Part shown: piece by piece, positions 16,150 through 23,712 of the stretch
How the letters are laid out: each line of letters begins with the position of its first letter
How positions within the stretch are numbered: position 1 is the stretch's first letter
From: Caulobacteraceae bacterium
Lineage (GTDB): Bacteria > Pseudomonadota > Alphaproteobacteria > Caulobacterales > Caulobacteraceae
DNA: 41,895 bases
NCBI GenBank assembly: GCA_025450315.1
Contig: JANWHQ010000029.1
Span: forward strand, 1-41,895
Reading direction: 5' to 3'
Program-made: the position numbers and the translations under genes
Notes under the pieces: generated by a model
Database searches by the model: none
Told to the model about the DNA's origin: nothing
What the model saw: the letters and a program-made list of their open reading frames with translations, nothing else

Positions 16150-18540
16150 TTGGACCGCCTCGAGAGATGGATCGCGATCGCCGGCATCGCGGTGTTGAGC
16201 GTCATCGCCGTGGCTGGCTTCGCCCTGGCCATCTACGCCGCGTGGCTGTTCCACGGCATGCCGGACGCCTCCGACCTGGCCGACTACCGGCCGCCGACGG
16301 CGACGCGGGTCTACGCCTGGGACGGCACTCTGATCGGCGAGTTCTCGCGCGAGCGGCGCATCTACGTGCCCTATGACCAGATCCCGCCCAAGCTGGCGGA
16401 GGCCTTCCTCGCCGCCGAGGATCACAACTTCTTCCGCCACCAGGGGATCGACGTCGGCGGCCTCGGCCGCGCGGTGATCAAGGACATGTGGAACGCCATG
16501 CGCGGCAAGCGCTTCGAAGGCGGCTCCACCATCACCCAGCAGGTGGCCAAGAACGTCCTGCTCAACAACGACCCCACCATCGGCCGCAAGCTGAAGGAGG
16601 CGATCCTGGCGCGGCGTCTGGAGCAGACGCTGACCAAGGAGCAGATCCTCGACCTCTATCTGAACGAGATCTGGCTGGGCTACCGCTCCTATGGCGTGGG
16701 CGCGGCGGCCTACAACTATTTCGGCAAGTCGCTGACCGACCTGGACCTGGCCGAGATGGCCTACCTGGCGGCCCTGCCCAAGGGCCCCGACAACTACCAG
16801 CCGGTCACCCACAAGGCCGCGGCCATCGGCCGGCGCAACTGGATCCTGGGCCAGATGATCGATCTGGGCTGGGTCAGCCGCGCCGAGGGCCAGGCGGCGA
16901 TGAAGGAGGACCTGAAGGTCCAGACCGCGCCGGCCAGGGCCCATTACCGCGACGCCGACTACTTCGTGGAGGAGGTGCGCCAGGAGGCGCTCGCCAGCCT
17001 CGGCCAGAATCTGAACGAGGGCGGCTACTACATGCGGACCACGCTGGATCCGCGCCTGCAGTCCCTCGCCCGCGAGGCCCTGATGAAGGGACTGGAGACC
17101 TACGATCGCCGCCACGGCTGGCGCGGCGCCTGGGGCCATGTGGAGACCCTCGACAACTGGGAGCAGCAGGCCAAGGCCATCAGCCCGCCGGCCGAACGCA
17201 GGGGCTGGCGCTCGGCCGTGGTCGAGGAGGTCGCCGGCAAGAGCGTCCGCGTCGAGGTGGCCGGCGCCCGCCCCGGCGAGCTCGTGCCCGAGGACGTGCG
17301 CTGGGCCCTGGGTGGCAAGGGTCTGAACAAGGGCGACCTGGTGTTCGTCGAGCCGGCGGTCGGCGGCGGCTACAACCTGCGACAGGTGCCGCTGGTGAAC
17401 GGCGCCATCGTGGTGGTCGAGCCCTATTCCGGCCGGGTCCTGGCCCTGGTCGGGGGCTACAGCTACTCGCTCTCGAAATTCAACCGCGCCACCCAGGCAA
17501 TGCGCCAGCCCGGTTCGGCGTTCAAGCCGTTCGTCTACGCCACCGCCCTGGAGAACGGCTACACCCCGGCGTCCGAGGTGCTGGATGCGCCCATCGAGCT
17601 TCGCGGCGCCAGCGCGGACGAAACCTGGAAGCCCAGGAACTACGAGAACAAGTACTACGGCATGCTTTCGCTCCGCAAAGGCCTGGAGCTATCGCGCAAC
17701 ACCATGACCGTGCGCCTGGCCCAGGCCATCGGCATGCAGAAGATCCGCGACACCGCCATCCGGGCCGGCGTCGTCAACGACATGTCGCCGGTGCTGGCCA
17801 TGGCCCTGGGCGCGGGCGAGACCACGCCGTTCAGGCTCACCGGCGCCTATTCGGCCTTCATCAACGGCGGGCGGCGGGTCGAACCGCATCTGATCGAGCT
17901 GGTGCAGGACCGCGAGGGCAAGACCGTCTACCGCGCCGACAAGCGCGATTGCCCGAGCTGCTCGGGTCCCTATCAGGGCGAGGATCCACCCACCCTGCAG
18001 CCCGACGGCAAGCCGATCCTGGATCCGATCACCGCCTACCAGATGACGTCGATGATGCAGGACGTGGTCGCCCACGGCACCGCCTACCAGGCCCACGTCC
18101 TGGGCCCCGAGTACGGCGGCAAGACCGGCACCACCAACGAATACCGCAGCGCCTGGTTCGTCGGCTTCAATCCCAGCATGGTTGTGGGGGTGTTCGTCGG
18201 CTACGACGACAACCGCTCTCTGGGCGACAACGAGACGGGGGCGGCCGCCGCCGTGCCGATCTTCATCGACTTCATGGCGCAGGCCATGCGCGGCCACGCG
18301 GTCGGCCAGTTCCGGCCGCCCGACGACGCCAGGTTCCAGCTGGTGAACGGCCGCAACGAGGCCTTCCGCAACGGGACCCAGCCGGGCGGCAAGCCGCTGG
18401 TGGGACCCCAGCCCTACAACCGGGTCTGGCCGAACGGGAAGATCTCCGGCGCCGACAACGCCGCGGCCGCGGCCCAGCCTCCGCCGCCCCCGCCGCCGAC
18501 CCCCAAGCCCGCGCAGCAGGACCTGAGCGGCCTTTACTGA
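16150..18540 (+). CDS. Penicillin-binding protein 1A, bifunctional
   Basis: This 796-aa class A PBP polymerises glycan strands and cross-links peptides in the periplasm. One N-terminal membrane segment spans about residues 8-34. The GT51 transglycosylase has Glu90 in AAEDHNFF and GGSTITQQ. An OB-like insert follows. The transpeptidase has SxxK Ser456 (GSAFK), SxN Ser515-Asn517 (SRN) and KTGT Lys658. The tail is Pro-rich (PPPPPPPTPKPAQQD). The start is a TTG at 16150, since no ATG or GTG fits; a GGGGA tract lies about 10 nt upstream. It follows the amidase by 80 nt, a functional partner in peptidoglycan remodelling. Confidence 0.95.
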   Translation: MDRLERWIAIAGIAVLSVIAVAGFALAIYAAWLFHGMPDASDLADYRPPTATRVYAWDGTLIGEFSRERRIYVPYDQIPPKLAEAFLAAEDHNFFRHQGIDVGGLGRAVIKDMWNAMRGKRFEGGSTITQQVAKNVLLNNDPTIGRKLKEAILARRLEQTLTKEQILDLYLNEIWLGYRSYGVGAAAYNYFGKSLTDLDLAEMAYLAALPKGPDNYQPVTHKAAAIGRRNWILGQMIDLGWVSRAEGQAAMKEDLKVQTAPARAHYRDADYFVEEVRQEALASLGQNLNEGGYYMRTTLDPRLQSLAREALMKGLETYDRRHGWRGAWGHVETLDNWEQQAKAISPPAERRGWRSAVVEEVAGKSVRVEVAGARPGELVPEDVRWALGGKGLNKGDLVFVEPAVGGGYNLRQVPLVNGAIVVVEPYSGRVLALVGGYSYSLSKFNRATQAMRQPGSAFKPFVYATALENGYTPASEVLDAPIELRGASADETWKPRNYENKYYGMLSLRKGLELSRNTMTVRLAQAIGMQKIRDTAIRAGVVNDMSPVLAMALGAGETTPFRLTGAYSAFINGGRRVEPHLIELVQDREGKTVYRADKRDCPSCSGPYQGEDPPTLQPDGKPILDPITAYQMTSMMQDVVAHGTAYQAHVLGPEYGGKTGTTNEYRSAWFVGFNPSMVVGVFVGYDDNRSLGDNETGAAAAVPIFIDFMAQAMRGHAVGQFRPPDDARFQLVNGRNEAFRNGTQPGGKPLVGPQPYNRVWPNGKISGADNAAAAAQPPPPPPPTPKPAQQDLSGLY

Positions 18541-18608
18541 AGCCTTCGCTTGCCTGAAGGCGCTCCAGGCCCTATCTCGCGGTCCCCCAACAGCAAGGAT
18601 CCGAATCC

Positions 18609-19731
18609 ATGCGAGCGGATGTCGAGGCCGCTGCGGCCGACATCGAGCGGTCGGTAGACCTGCTCAGGAGGCGACTTTGACTGGGATCCGGCGCTAAGGC
18701 GGCTGGACGAGCTGAACGCGCGCTCGGAAGACCCCACGCTCTGGGACAGGCCCGAGGAGGCCCAGGCCCTGATGCGCGAGCGCAACCGCCTGGCCGCGCA
18801 GGTCGATGCGGTGAGGGCGCTGGAAACCGGCAAGGCCGACGCTGTGGACTTCGCCGAGTTGGCCGACGCCGAGGGCGATGAAGCCTCCTTCCAGGAGGCG
18901 ATCGCGGAGCTGAAGCGGCTGCAGGATCGGGCCGCGCGGGCCGAGCTGGAGGCCCTGCTGTCGGGCGAGGCCGACGGCAACGACTGCTACATCGAGATCA
19001 ACGCCGGGGCCGGGGGCACCGAGTCCCAGGACTGGGCCGAGATGCTGGAGCGGATGTACAGCCGCTGGGCCAACGCTCACGGCATGCAAGTCGAAGTGGT
19101 CGAGGAAACCCCCGGCGAACAGGCCGGGATCAAGTCGGCGACGCTGCAGATCAAGGGAACCAACGCCTACGGCTGGTTGAAGACCGAGGCCGGCGTGCAC
19201 CGGCTGGTGCGCATCTCGCCCTTCGATTCCAACGCCCGCCGCCACACCTCCTTCGCCTCGGCCTGGGTCTATCCCGTCATCGACGACACCATCAACATCG
19301 AGATCAATCCGTCGGACGTGCGCACCGACACCTACCGCGCGTCCGGCGCGGGCGGCCAGCACGTCAACAAGACCGATTCGGCGGTGCGCCTGACCCACAT
19401 CCCCACCGGCGTGGTGGTGGCCTGCCAGAACCAGCGCTCTCAGCACCAGAACCGCGACCAGGCCTGGAAGATGCTGAAGGCGAGGCTCTACGAACGAGAG
19501 CTGCAGAAGCGCGAGGCGGCCGCCCAGGCGGTCGAGGACCAGAAGACCGACATCGGCTGGGGCCACCAGATCCGGTCGTACGTGCTGCAGCCGTACCAGC
19601 TGGTGAAGGACCTGCGCACGGAGGTGGAGACCTCCGACACCCAGGGCGTGCTGGACGGCGATCTGGACAGCTTCATGGGCGCGGCCCTGGCCCAGCGCGT
19701 GGGCGCCGAGCGCGACGAGCCGGAGGCCTAA
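18609..19731 (+). CDS. prfB: Peptide chain release factor 2, with +1 programmed frameshift
   Basis: RF2 recognises UGA and UAA. The gene is read as 18609-18677 joined to 18679-19731, giving 373 aa. Frame zero starts at ATG 18609 ([19 protein letters not shown]), meets CTT TGA at 18675-18680, and skipping T18678 continues as [14 protein letters not shown], which is standard RF2 sequence. Without the shift the second frame has no start before 18772 and loses the family N-terminus. The anticodon-like tripeptide SPF is at about 203-205, and GGQ at 248-250 ([14 protein letters not shown]) catalyses peptide release. The gene is convergent with the bactofilin gene. Confidence 0.95.
18666..18681 (+). 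promoter_or_regulatory. prfB programmed +1 frameshift signal
   Basis: AGGAGG (18666-18671), three spacer bases (CGA), then CTT TGA C (18675-18681). This is the same layout as E. coli prfB: an internal Shine-Dalgarno three bases before a slippery CUU codon and an in-frame UGA. Slow termination when RF2 is scarce lets the ribosome slip +1, so RF2 controls its own synthesis. Confidence 0.95.
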
Positions 19732-19744
19732 GGCGCGTCCAGGA

Positions 19745-20227
19745 TCAGTTCTGGCCGGCCGCGAGGTTGATCACGTCGCTGACCGGCGAAACGGCCTCCC
19801 GCTGGGCGGTCGGACGCTGGAACTTCAGGCTGCGGCCCTGGAAGGACGCGCCGGTTTCCATCGCCAGCTGCTCGTGGGTGATGTCGCCGTCGACGTGCGC
19901 GGACGCGAACAGGCGGATCTGCTTGGCGGTGACCGCCCCGACCACCTTGCCGCGCACCTCGACCAGCTCGGCCGAGACCGTGCCTTCGACGTGGCCGCTT
20001 TCCCCGATCGACAGGCGCCCCACGCGGACGTCGCCGCGCACCACGCCGTCGATGTGGACTTCACCCTCGCCGGTGACGCCGCCTTCGACGGTGATGTCCT
20101 TGCCGATCACCGAAACCGCGGTTGGGTTGCGGCGAACGGCGGCGGGCTCCAGCGGCTGGGGCGGCGCGGCGGCGGGACGCGACTGCGGCGCGGGACGCGG
20201 AGCAGGCTTACTCGTCTTGCTGAACAT
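19745..20227 (-). CDS. bacA: Bactofilin family cytoskeletal protein
   Basis: Bactofilins self-assemble into nucleotide-free filaments and place cell-wall enzymes. The 160-aa protein has a Pro/Ala-rich N-terminal tail (MFSKTSKPAPRPAPQSR), then a core of short beta repeats (VIGKDITVEGGVTGEGEVHIDG, VRGDVRVGRLSIGESGHVEG, VSAELVEVRGKVVG and so on) typical of the bactofilin beta-helix, and a short C-terminal tail. The ATG at 20227 is chosen; a GTG 6 nt upstream is possible. Its start overlaps the end of the M23 peptidase gene by 20 nt, so the two are translationally coupled. Position after prfB fits Caulobacter bacA. Confidence 0.9.
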   Translation of the reverse strand: MFSKTSKPAPRPAPQSRPAAAPPQPLEPAAVRRNPTAVSVIGKDITVEGGVTGEGEVHIDGVVRGDVRVGRLSIGESGHVEGTVSAELVEVRGKVVGAVTAKQIRLFASAHVDGDITHEQLAMETGASFQGRSLKFQRPTAQREAVSPVSDVINLAAGQN

Positions 20228-21353
20228 ATTCACCAGCCCTCAGGAACCGATCCGGGTTCTGCGGTTTGCCGTCGACCCAGATCTCATAGTGCAGATGCGG
20301 GCCCGTGGAGCGTCCTGTTGACCCCATGGCCCCGATGCGTTGGCCCACTGCAACTCTCTGGCCAACTTCCACTGCAATGGCCTGAAGGTGCGCGTAGCGG
20401 GTCTTGAAGCCCCCGCCGTGATCGATCTCGATGGTGTTGCCGTAGCCGGTGCGCACGCCCGTGAAGGAGATCACGCCCGGCGCCGTGGCATAGATCGGCG
20501 TGGACAAGGGTCCGGCGAAATCCAGCCCGGAATGGAACGCCGGGCGTCCCGTAAAGGGATCGAAGCGCACGCCGAAGCCCGAGCTGCGCGAGGTGTTCCG
20601 CGTCGGCACGGCCAATGGCACCTTCTGGGCCGCGTTCGACAGGGTGCGCATCTCGTCGAGGGTCGCGGCGGCATGCTGGATGCGGCTGGCGAAGCCCTCG
20701 TCCACGTCGAGCACCGCGGCCAGGGCCTTGGGATCCTTGCCGTCTATCAGCGGGCCGCCGAGGCCGCCCGAGGCATGGGCGATCAGCGCGCCGGGGTCCA
20801 GGCCCGCCAGCCTCATGGCCAGCCGCAGCCGGTCGGCGCGGCTCTTGGCGAAGCTCTCGGCCTGGTCGAGCAGACGCTCCTGGTCCATGCCGACGAACCT
20901 GACCCGGTCCATCGCCGAGGCGGACGCCGGCGCCTTCAGGGGCGCGAGCTGGGCGGCGGCGTCCTGTTCGCCCCGCAGCGGCGCCAGCAGCAGCGACAGC
21001 GCCTGATGGCGCTGCTCGATGGCCTTGGCCAGGTCCTCCACCGATCCGGAGTTCTGGCTGAGTTCGGCGACGGCGCTGTTCAGCCGGGCCTGGCGGTCGG
21101 CGATCAGGCGTTCGTAATAGGCCCTGACTTTGAGCGCGGCCTGGTCGCCCGAGCCCATCTGCAGCATGCCCGAGAAGGTGGCGGCCGAGCTGACGCCCAG
21201 CCACAGCGCCAAGAGGGCGACCATCGTCGCGGCCGAGGCCTGTTTGGAGGTGCTGAGCACGAAGCCGCGGATCTGCCCGCCGGAGCGGACATAGAGATGC
21301 CGCTCTGGAAACAAGCGCTCGAGCGAAAGGCGCAGCCTCGCTAGGCGGTCCAT
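20208..21353 (-). CDS. M23 (LytM) peptidoglycan endopeptidase, membrane-anchored
   Basis: The 381-aa protein has a short basic cytoplasmic tail (residues 1-40, MDRLARLRLSLERLF), one membrane segment at about 42-62, and a coiled-coil-like periplasmic region at about 75-245. The LytM domain at about 260-372 has zinc ligands His274 and Asp278 (HSGLDFA) and His355 (GPHLHYE), with His322 in the active site. All key residues are present, so it should be active on cross-linked stem peptides. In Hyphomonas neptunium a bactofilin and a neighbouring M23 peptidase (LmdC) act together through the peptidase's cytoplasmic tail; the overlap with bacA supports the same pairing here. Confidence 0.92.
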   Translation of the reverse strand: MDRLARLRLSLERLFPERHLYVRSGGQIRGFVLSTSKQASAATMVALLALWLGVSSAATFSGMLQMGSGDQAALKVRAYYERLIADRQARLNSAVAELSQNSGSVEDLAKAIEQRHQALSLLLAPLRGEQDAAAQLAPLKAPASASAMDRVRFVGMDQERLLDQAESFAKSRADRLRLAMRLAGLDPGALIAHASGGLGGPLIDGKDPKALAAVLDVDEGFASRIQHAAATLDEMRTLSNAAQKVPLAVPTRNTSRSSGFGVRFDPFTGRPAFHSGLDFAGPLSTPIYATAPGVISFTGVRTGYGNTIEIDHGGGFKTRYAHLQAIAVEVGQRVAVGQRIGAMGSTGRSTGPHLHYEIWVDGKPQNPDRFLRAGEYVQQDE

Positions 21354-21546
21354 GTCGGTTTCGGGAGCCCCACCCCAGACGCGGGCGAGTTATGAAGCAA
21401 AGTCAAAGCAATAGGCAAGGGTGCTGGCCTGATGCTCGCACCGATCCAGCTCGCGTGCGACCGAAGAAGTCGTGGCTAAGATGGGGCTAACCTTAGGGAT
21501 TTCTCGAGTCGAGACGCCTCCGCGGCGATTGCGCGCAAGCGCACGG

Positions 21547-21910
21547 GTGTTCAGCTACGACTCCGAGAACCGGCTGACGGCGATGTCGGGCTCGCCGGGC
21601 GCCAGCCTCGCCTATTATCCGGACGGCTCGCTCTGGCGGCTCGGGCAATCTGCTCCGCCGCTACGTCCCTGGCCCGGGCGTCGATGAGCCGCTGGTCTGG
21701 TACGAGGGATCCAGCCGCAGATGGCTGCTGGGCGACCACCAGGGCTCGATCATCGCCTGGGCCGATAGCGCCGGCTCCATCCCCGCCGCCAACATCGACA
21801 GCTACGACGAGTACGGCCAGCCGGGATCGTCCAACTCAGGCCGCTTCCAATACACCGGCCAAGCCTGGATCCCGGACGTCGCGGCCTACGACTACCGGGC
21901 CAGGGACTAC
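21547..21910 (+). pseudogene. RHS repeat protein remnant (5'-truncated, internally deleted core)
   Basis: Two pieces of RHS core lie in different frames. The first, from 21547, reads FSYDSENRLTAMSGSPG and then YYPDGSLWRL. From 21638 the RHS sequence continues in another frame as GSGNLLRRYVPGPGVDEPLVWYEG, RRWLLGDHQGSIIAWAD, RFQYTGQAWIPDVAAYDYRARDY. A stretch usual in RHS cores (roughly FLYDGDELVAEYD) is missing at the junction near 21631-21638, so a deletion also broke the frame. A TGA at 21575 closes the second frame upstream. No large N-terminal part exists, because the M23 gene starts at 21353. The 193 nt before it hold only the divergent M23 promoter area. It runs straight into the tip at 21911. 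Confidence 0.8.
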
Positions 21911-22444
21911 ATGCCCGGCATCGGGCGGTTTATGCAAACCGACCCCAAGGGGTATGACGCGGGGCTGAATTTGTATGCGTATGTCGATGATGATCCGATA
22001 GATAAGGTCGATCCCACCGGCAATGGTCCAGAAGCCGTCGCCTTAACGGCAAAGCATGGGAGTAACGACGCTCAGAGCGAGGTTCCGGCTGCTGATACTC
22101 CAGCGGAGCCGCCTAATCCCTATGGCGCTAAGGACAAGCCGGACCATCAGGCAGATGTTCAGGGGCCCGGACGTGACCGGGCGCAGGAGATCGCGGATGC
22201 TCATCCGGGCTCGACTGTTGAAACCGAAAGAGGCATCAAAGAAACGTCTAATGGCGAACGAATTTCGCGTCGACCCGATAATCAGGTTCGGGATCAGAAT
22301 GGCGTGACTACCCACGTGGTCGAGTCCGAGCGTCGACCCAATGATATTCGGGTTCAGCAGAAGAAGGAGGACTATAAACGTTGCGGTATAGAGTGTGAGG
22401 TCTGGAAGCTTCCTGGTCCACCGGTGCCTTGGGTGGGGAACTGA
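21911..22444 (+). CDS. RHS C-terminal tip, putative polymorphic toxin (orphan)
   Basis: The 177-aa frame opens at an ATG inside the RHS core. Residues 1-37 are the conserved core end, MPGIGRFMQTDPKGYDAG then LNLYAYVDDDPIDKVDPTG, after which RHS proteins change to variable toxin domains. The variable part (about 140 aa) has KDKPDHQADVQ, RRPDNQVRDQNG, VVESERRP and KKEDYKRCGIECEVWKLP. The order PD - ExE - K..Y..GI resembles PD-(D/E)xK-like nuclease toxins, but this is inference; I know of no exact family name. Since the upstream core is broken, it can only be made as a stand-alone tip or not at all. Base composition drops sharply near 21927. A probable immunity gene follows after 15 nt. Confidence 0.65.
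   Translation: MPGIGRFMQTDPKGYDAGLNLYAYVDDDPIDKVDPTGNGPEAVALTAKHGSNDAQSEVPAADTPAEPPNPYGAKDKPDHQADVQGPGRDRAQEIADAHPGSTVETERGIKETSNGERISRRPDNQVRDQNGVTTHVVESERRPNDIRVQQKKEDYKRCGIECEVWKLPGPPVPWVGN
21927..21964 (+). repeat. RHS core-end repeat, copy 1
   Basis: This 38-bp segment within the RHS tip encodes FMQTDPKGYDAG and is repeated at 23188-23225 with 36 of 38 bases identical. Both differences are at third codon positions (CAA/CAG and TAT/TAC). It marks the junction where high-GC core turns into low-GC tip. Confidence 0.85.
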
Positions 22445-22459
22445 CACAAGAGGTTCGGA

Positions 22460-23050
22460 GTGGCATCTGTAGAACTCATCTTGCATCCTGACGACAGGGC
22501 TGCCCTGTGTCTGGAATTAGACCGGCAGGGACTCCAAATCCTACATAATTGGCGCTATCCTTCTTTCGGCGTCAATTTGCAGCCACCGGAAGCACTCCTA
22601 CCCTTGGACCGGGCAAGCGTCTATCTTACGAAACCAGAATGGATCTTTGGTCCTTTGAGGGTAGATCGCCGAATTAACACAGTCGATAGAACGATTTATT
22701 ATGATTTGAAGCCGCGGATAAATTTCGCGGGCCTATCCTTATCATTCTACCTGGCAGAGGTGGAAATCAGACACCGTTTAGGTTGGGGAGAGTTGGACTC
22801 CTATCCGACTTGGCTATTCGGACCTGATCTAGAAATCAGAAAATCTCCGCCGGACGTGGCATCCGTGTACAGGAGGCTCCTTAGAGCTTTACACGGCGAC
22901 GGCCAACAATTTAAGGGGCCAAACGGTCGGGTAGTAATTATGAGGGAGGCGTTATCACGATACCTAAGACAAGGCTATTTGATGCCTCATTCTTGGTTGG
23001 AGCCGACTGCTAGAGAAAAGTTGTTGGGGTATACGGTGGGTTTGCAGTAA
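22460..23050 (+). CDS. Putative immunity protein paired with the RHS tip
   Basis: A 196-aa soluble protein with no signal peptide, no membrane segment and no family that I recognise. It begins VASVELILHPDDRAALCLEL and contains aromatic-rich stretches (LTKPEWIFGPLRVDRR, SYPTWLFGPDLEIRK). It is called immunity purely by context: it lies 15 nt after the toxin-like tip on the same strand, shares its clearly lower GC (about half, against about two thirds or more around it), and is of ordinary immunity-protein size. The start is a GTG at 22460 with AAGAGG upstream. It could instead be an unrelated cargo gene carried with the tip. Confidence 0.6.
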   Translation: MASVELILHPDDRAALCLELDRQGLQILHNWRYPSFGVNLQPPEALLPLDRASVYLTKPEWIFGPLRVDRRINTVDRTIYYDLKPRINFAGLSLSFYLAEVEIRHRLGWGELDSYPTWLFGPDLEIRKSPPDVASVYRRLLRALHGDGQQFKGPNGRVVIMREALSRYLRQGYLMPHSWLEPTAREKLLGYTVGLQ

Positions 23051-23712
23051 GTTGGCATTTCCGGTTCAGTTCCGATCCGTCAGAACCGCCTTAGCGTCAT
23101 AAGCGCATGTCCCGGTGTCAGGGCTACAAGGCCTTGAAAGTCGCAGGAAGAAGGCCCCCTCTACGACGCCGTGTCGTCAGAGGGCTTGGTTTATGCAGAC
23201 CGACCCCAAGGGGTACGACGCGGGGGAGAAAAGGGGTCAGAGTCATTATTGACGGCCCGCCCCCAGCTTGCGGCGCCCGGCGGCCAGGCGCGCCGTGCTT
23301 CGCCCGCTTGGCGCCCCCCTAACGGGGCGTCCTCGTCTGCGAGCATCCGCCGATGGCCTGGAGCAAAGGAGCGCCTGTGGACGACCAGGACGGGATCCCT
23401 CGGCAGAAGCTCGGCTGGAGCCGCGTCCACCGTAAAATACGGTGAAAATACGGCGCGCGGGTTTTGGCGGCGCCCTGCGAAACCTCCCGAGCCCGACCGG
23501 TTGCCCGCCTTCACCCTGGCCTGCGACGGACGATGATCCGATCGGCCGGGTGGCCGGCAACGCCGCCTCGCCCGGGTCTGCAGCAGCACGACGTTCGGGT
23601 CGCCTCGCCCGGGCCCTTTGCGGCGTGTTCATGCGTTCTCCTTTATGGCGGGCGGGCGAGGGCGCAGACTGCGGCGCGGCGGCCGACCCGCCGCCGGAAG
23701 GGTCCGCCTGCG
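23051..23712. other. Gene-free stretch with a second RHS scar
   Basis: Apart from the 38-bp RHS copy at 23188-23225, no convincing gene is seen. The first 60 nt keep the low GC of the immunity gene. Right after the RHS copy comes a string containing GGGGTCAGAGTCATTATTGA (23233-23252); similar strings are in my memory next to IS200/RAYT-type transposases, which I cannot verify. From about 23260 on the DNA is again very GC-rich and several overlapping frames of 60-130 codons exist on both strands, none with recognisable protein features. The promoter of the methyltransferase gene must lie near its 3' end. Confidence 0.5.
23188..23225 (+). repeat. RHS core-end repeat, copy 2 (scar)
   Basis: Second copy of the segment at 21927-21964. 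Here it encodes FMQTDPKGYDAGEKRGQSHY and then hits a stop, so no toxin domain follows. It sits downstream of the immunity gene, where displaced RHS tips are often found, and is best read as the remains of another tip cassette or of the recombination that brought the present one in. Confidence 0.75.

Noticed and set aside
21684-21968. A 94-codon frame on the plus strand over the RHS remnant
   Set aside because: The Pro/Ser/Thr-rich product has no RHS features; the true RHS sequence is in the neighbouring frame.
22043-22486. A 147-codon frame on the minus strand across the RHS tip
   Set aside because: The plus-strand frame continues a clear RHS core end, and the minus frame has no recognisable domain.
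23171-23632. Several overlapping frames of 120-130 codons on both strands
   Set aside because: None has a plausible ribosome binding site or motif, all are Arg/Pro/Ala-rich, and they start in the RHS scar or in GC-rich spacer.
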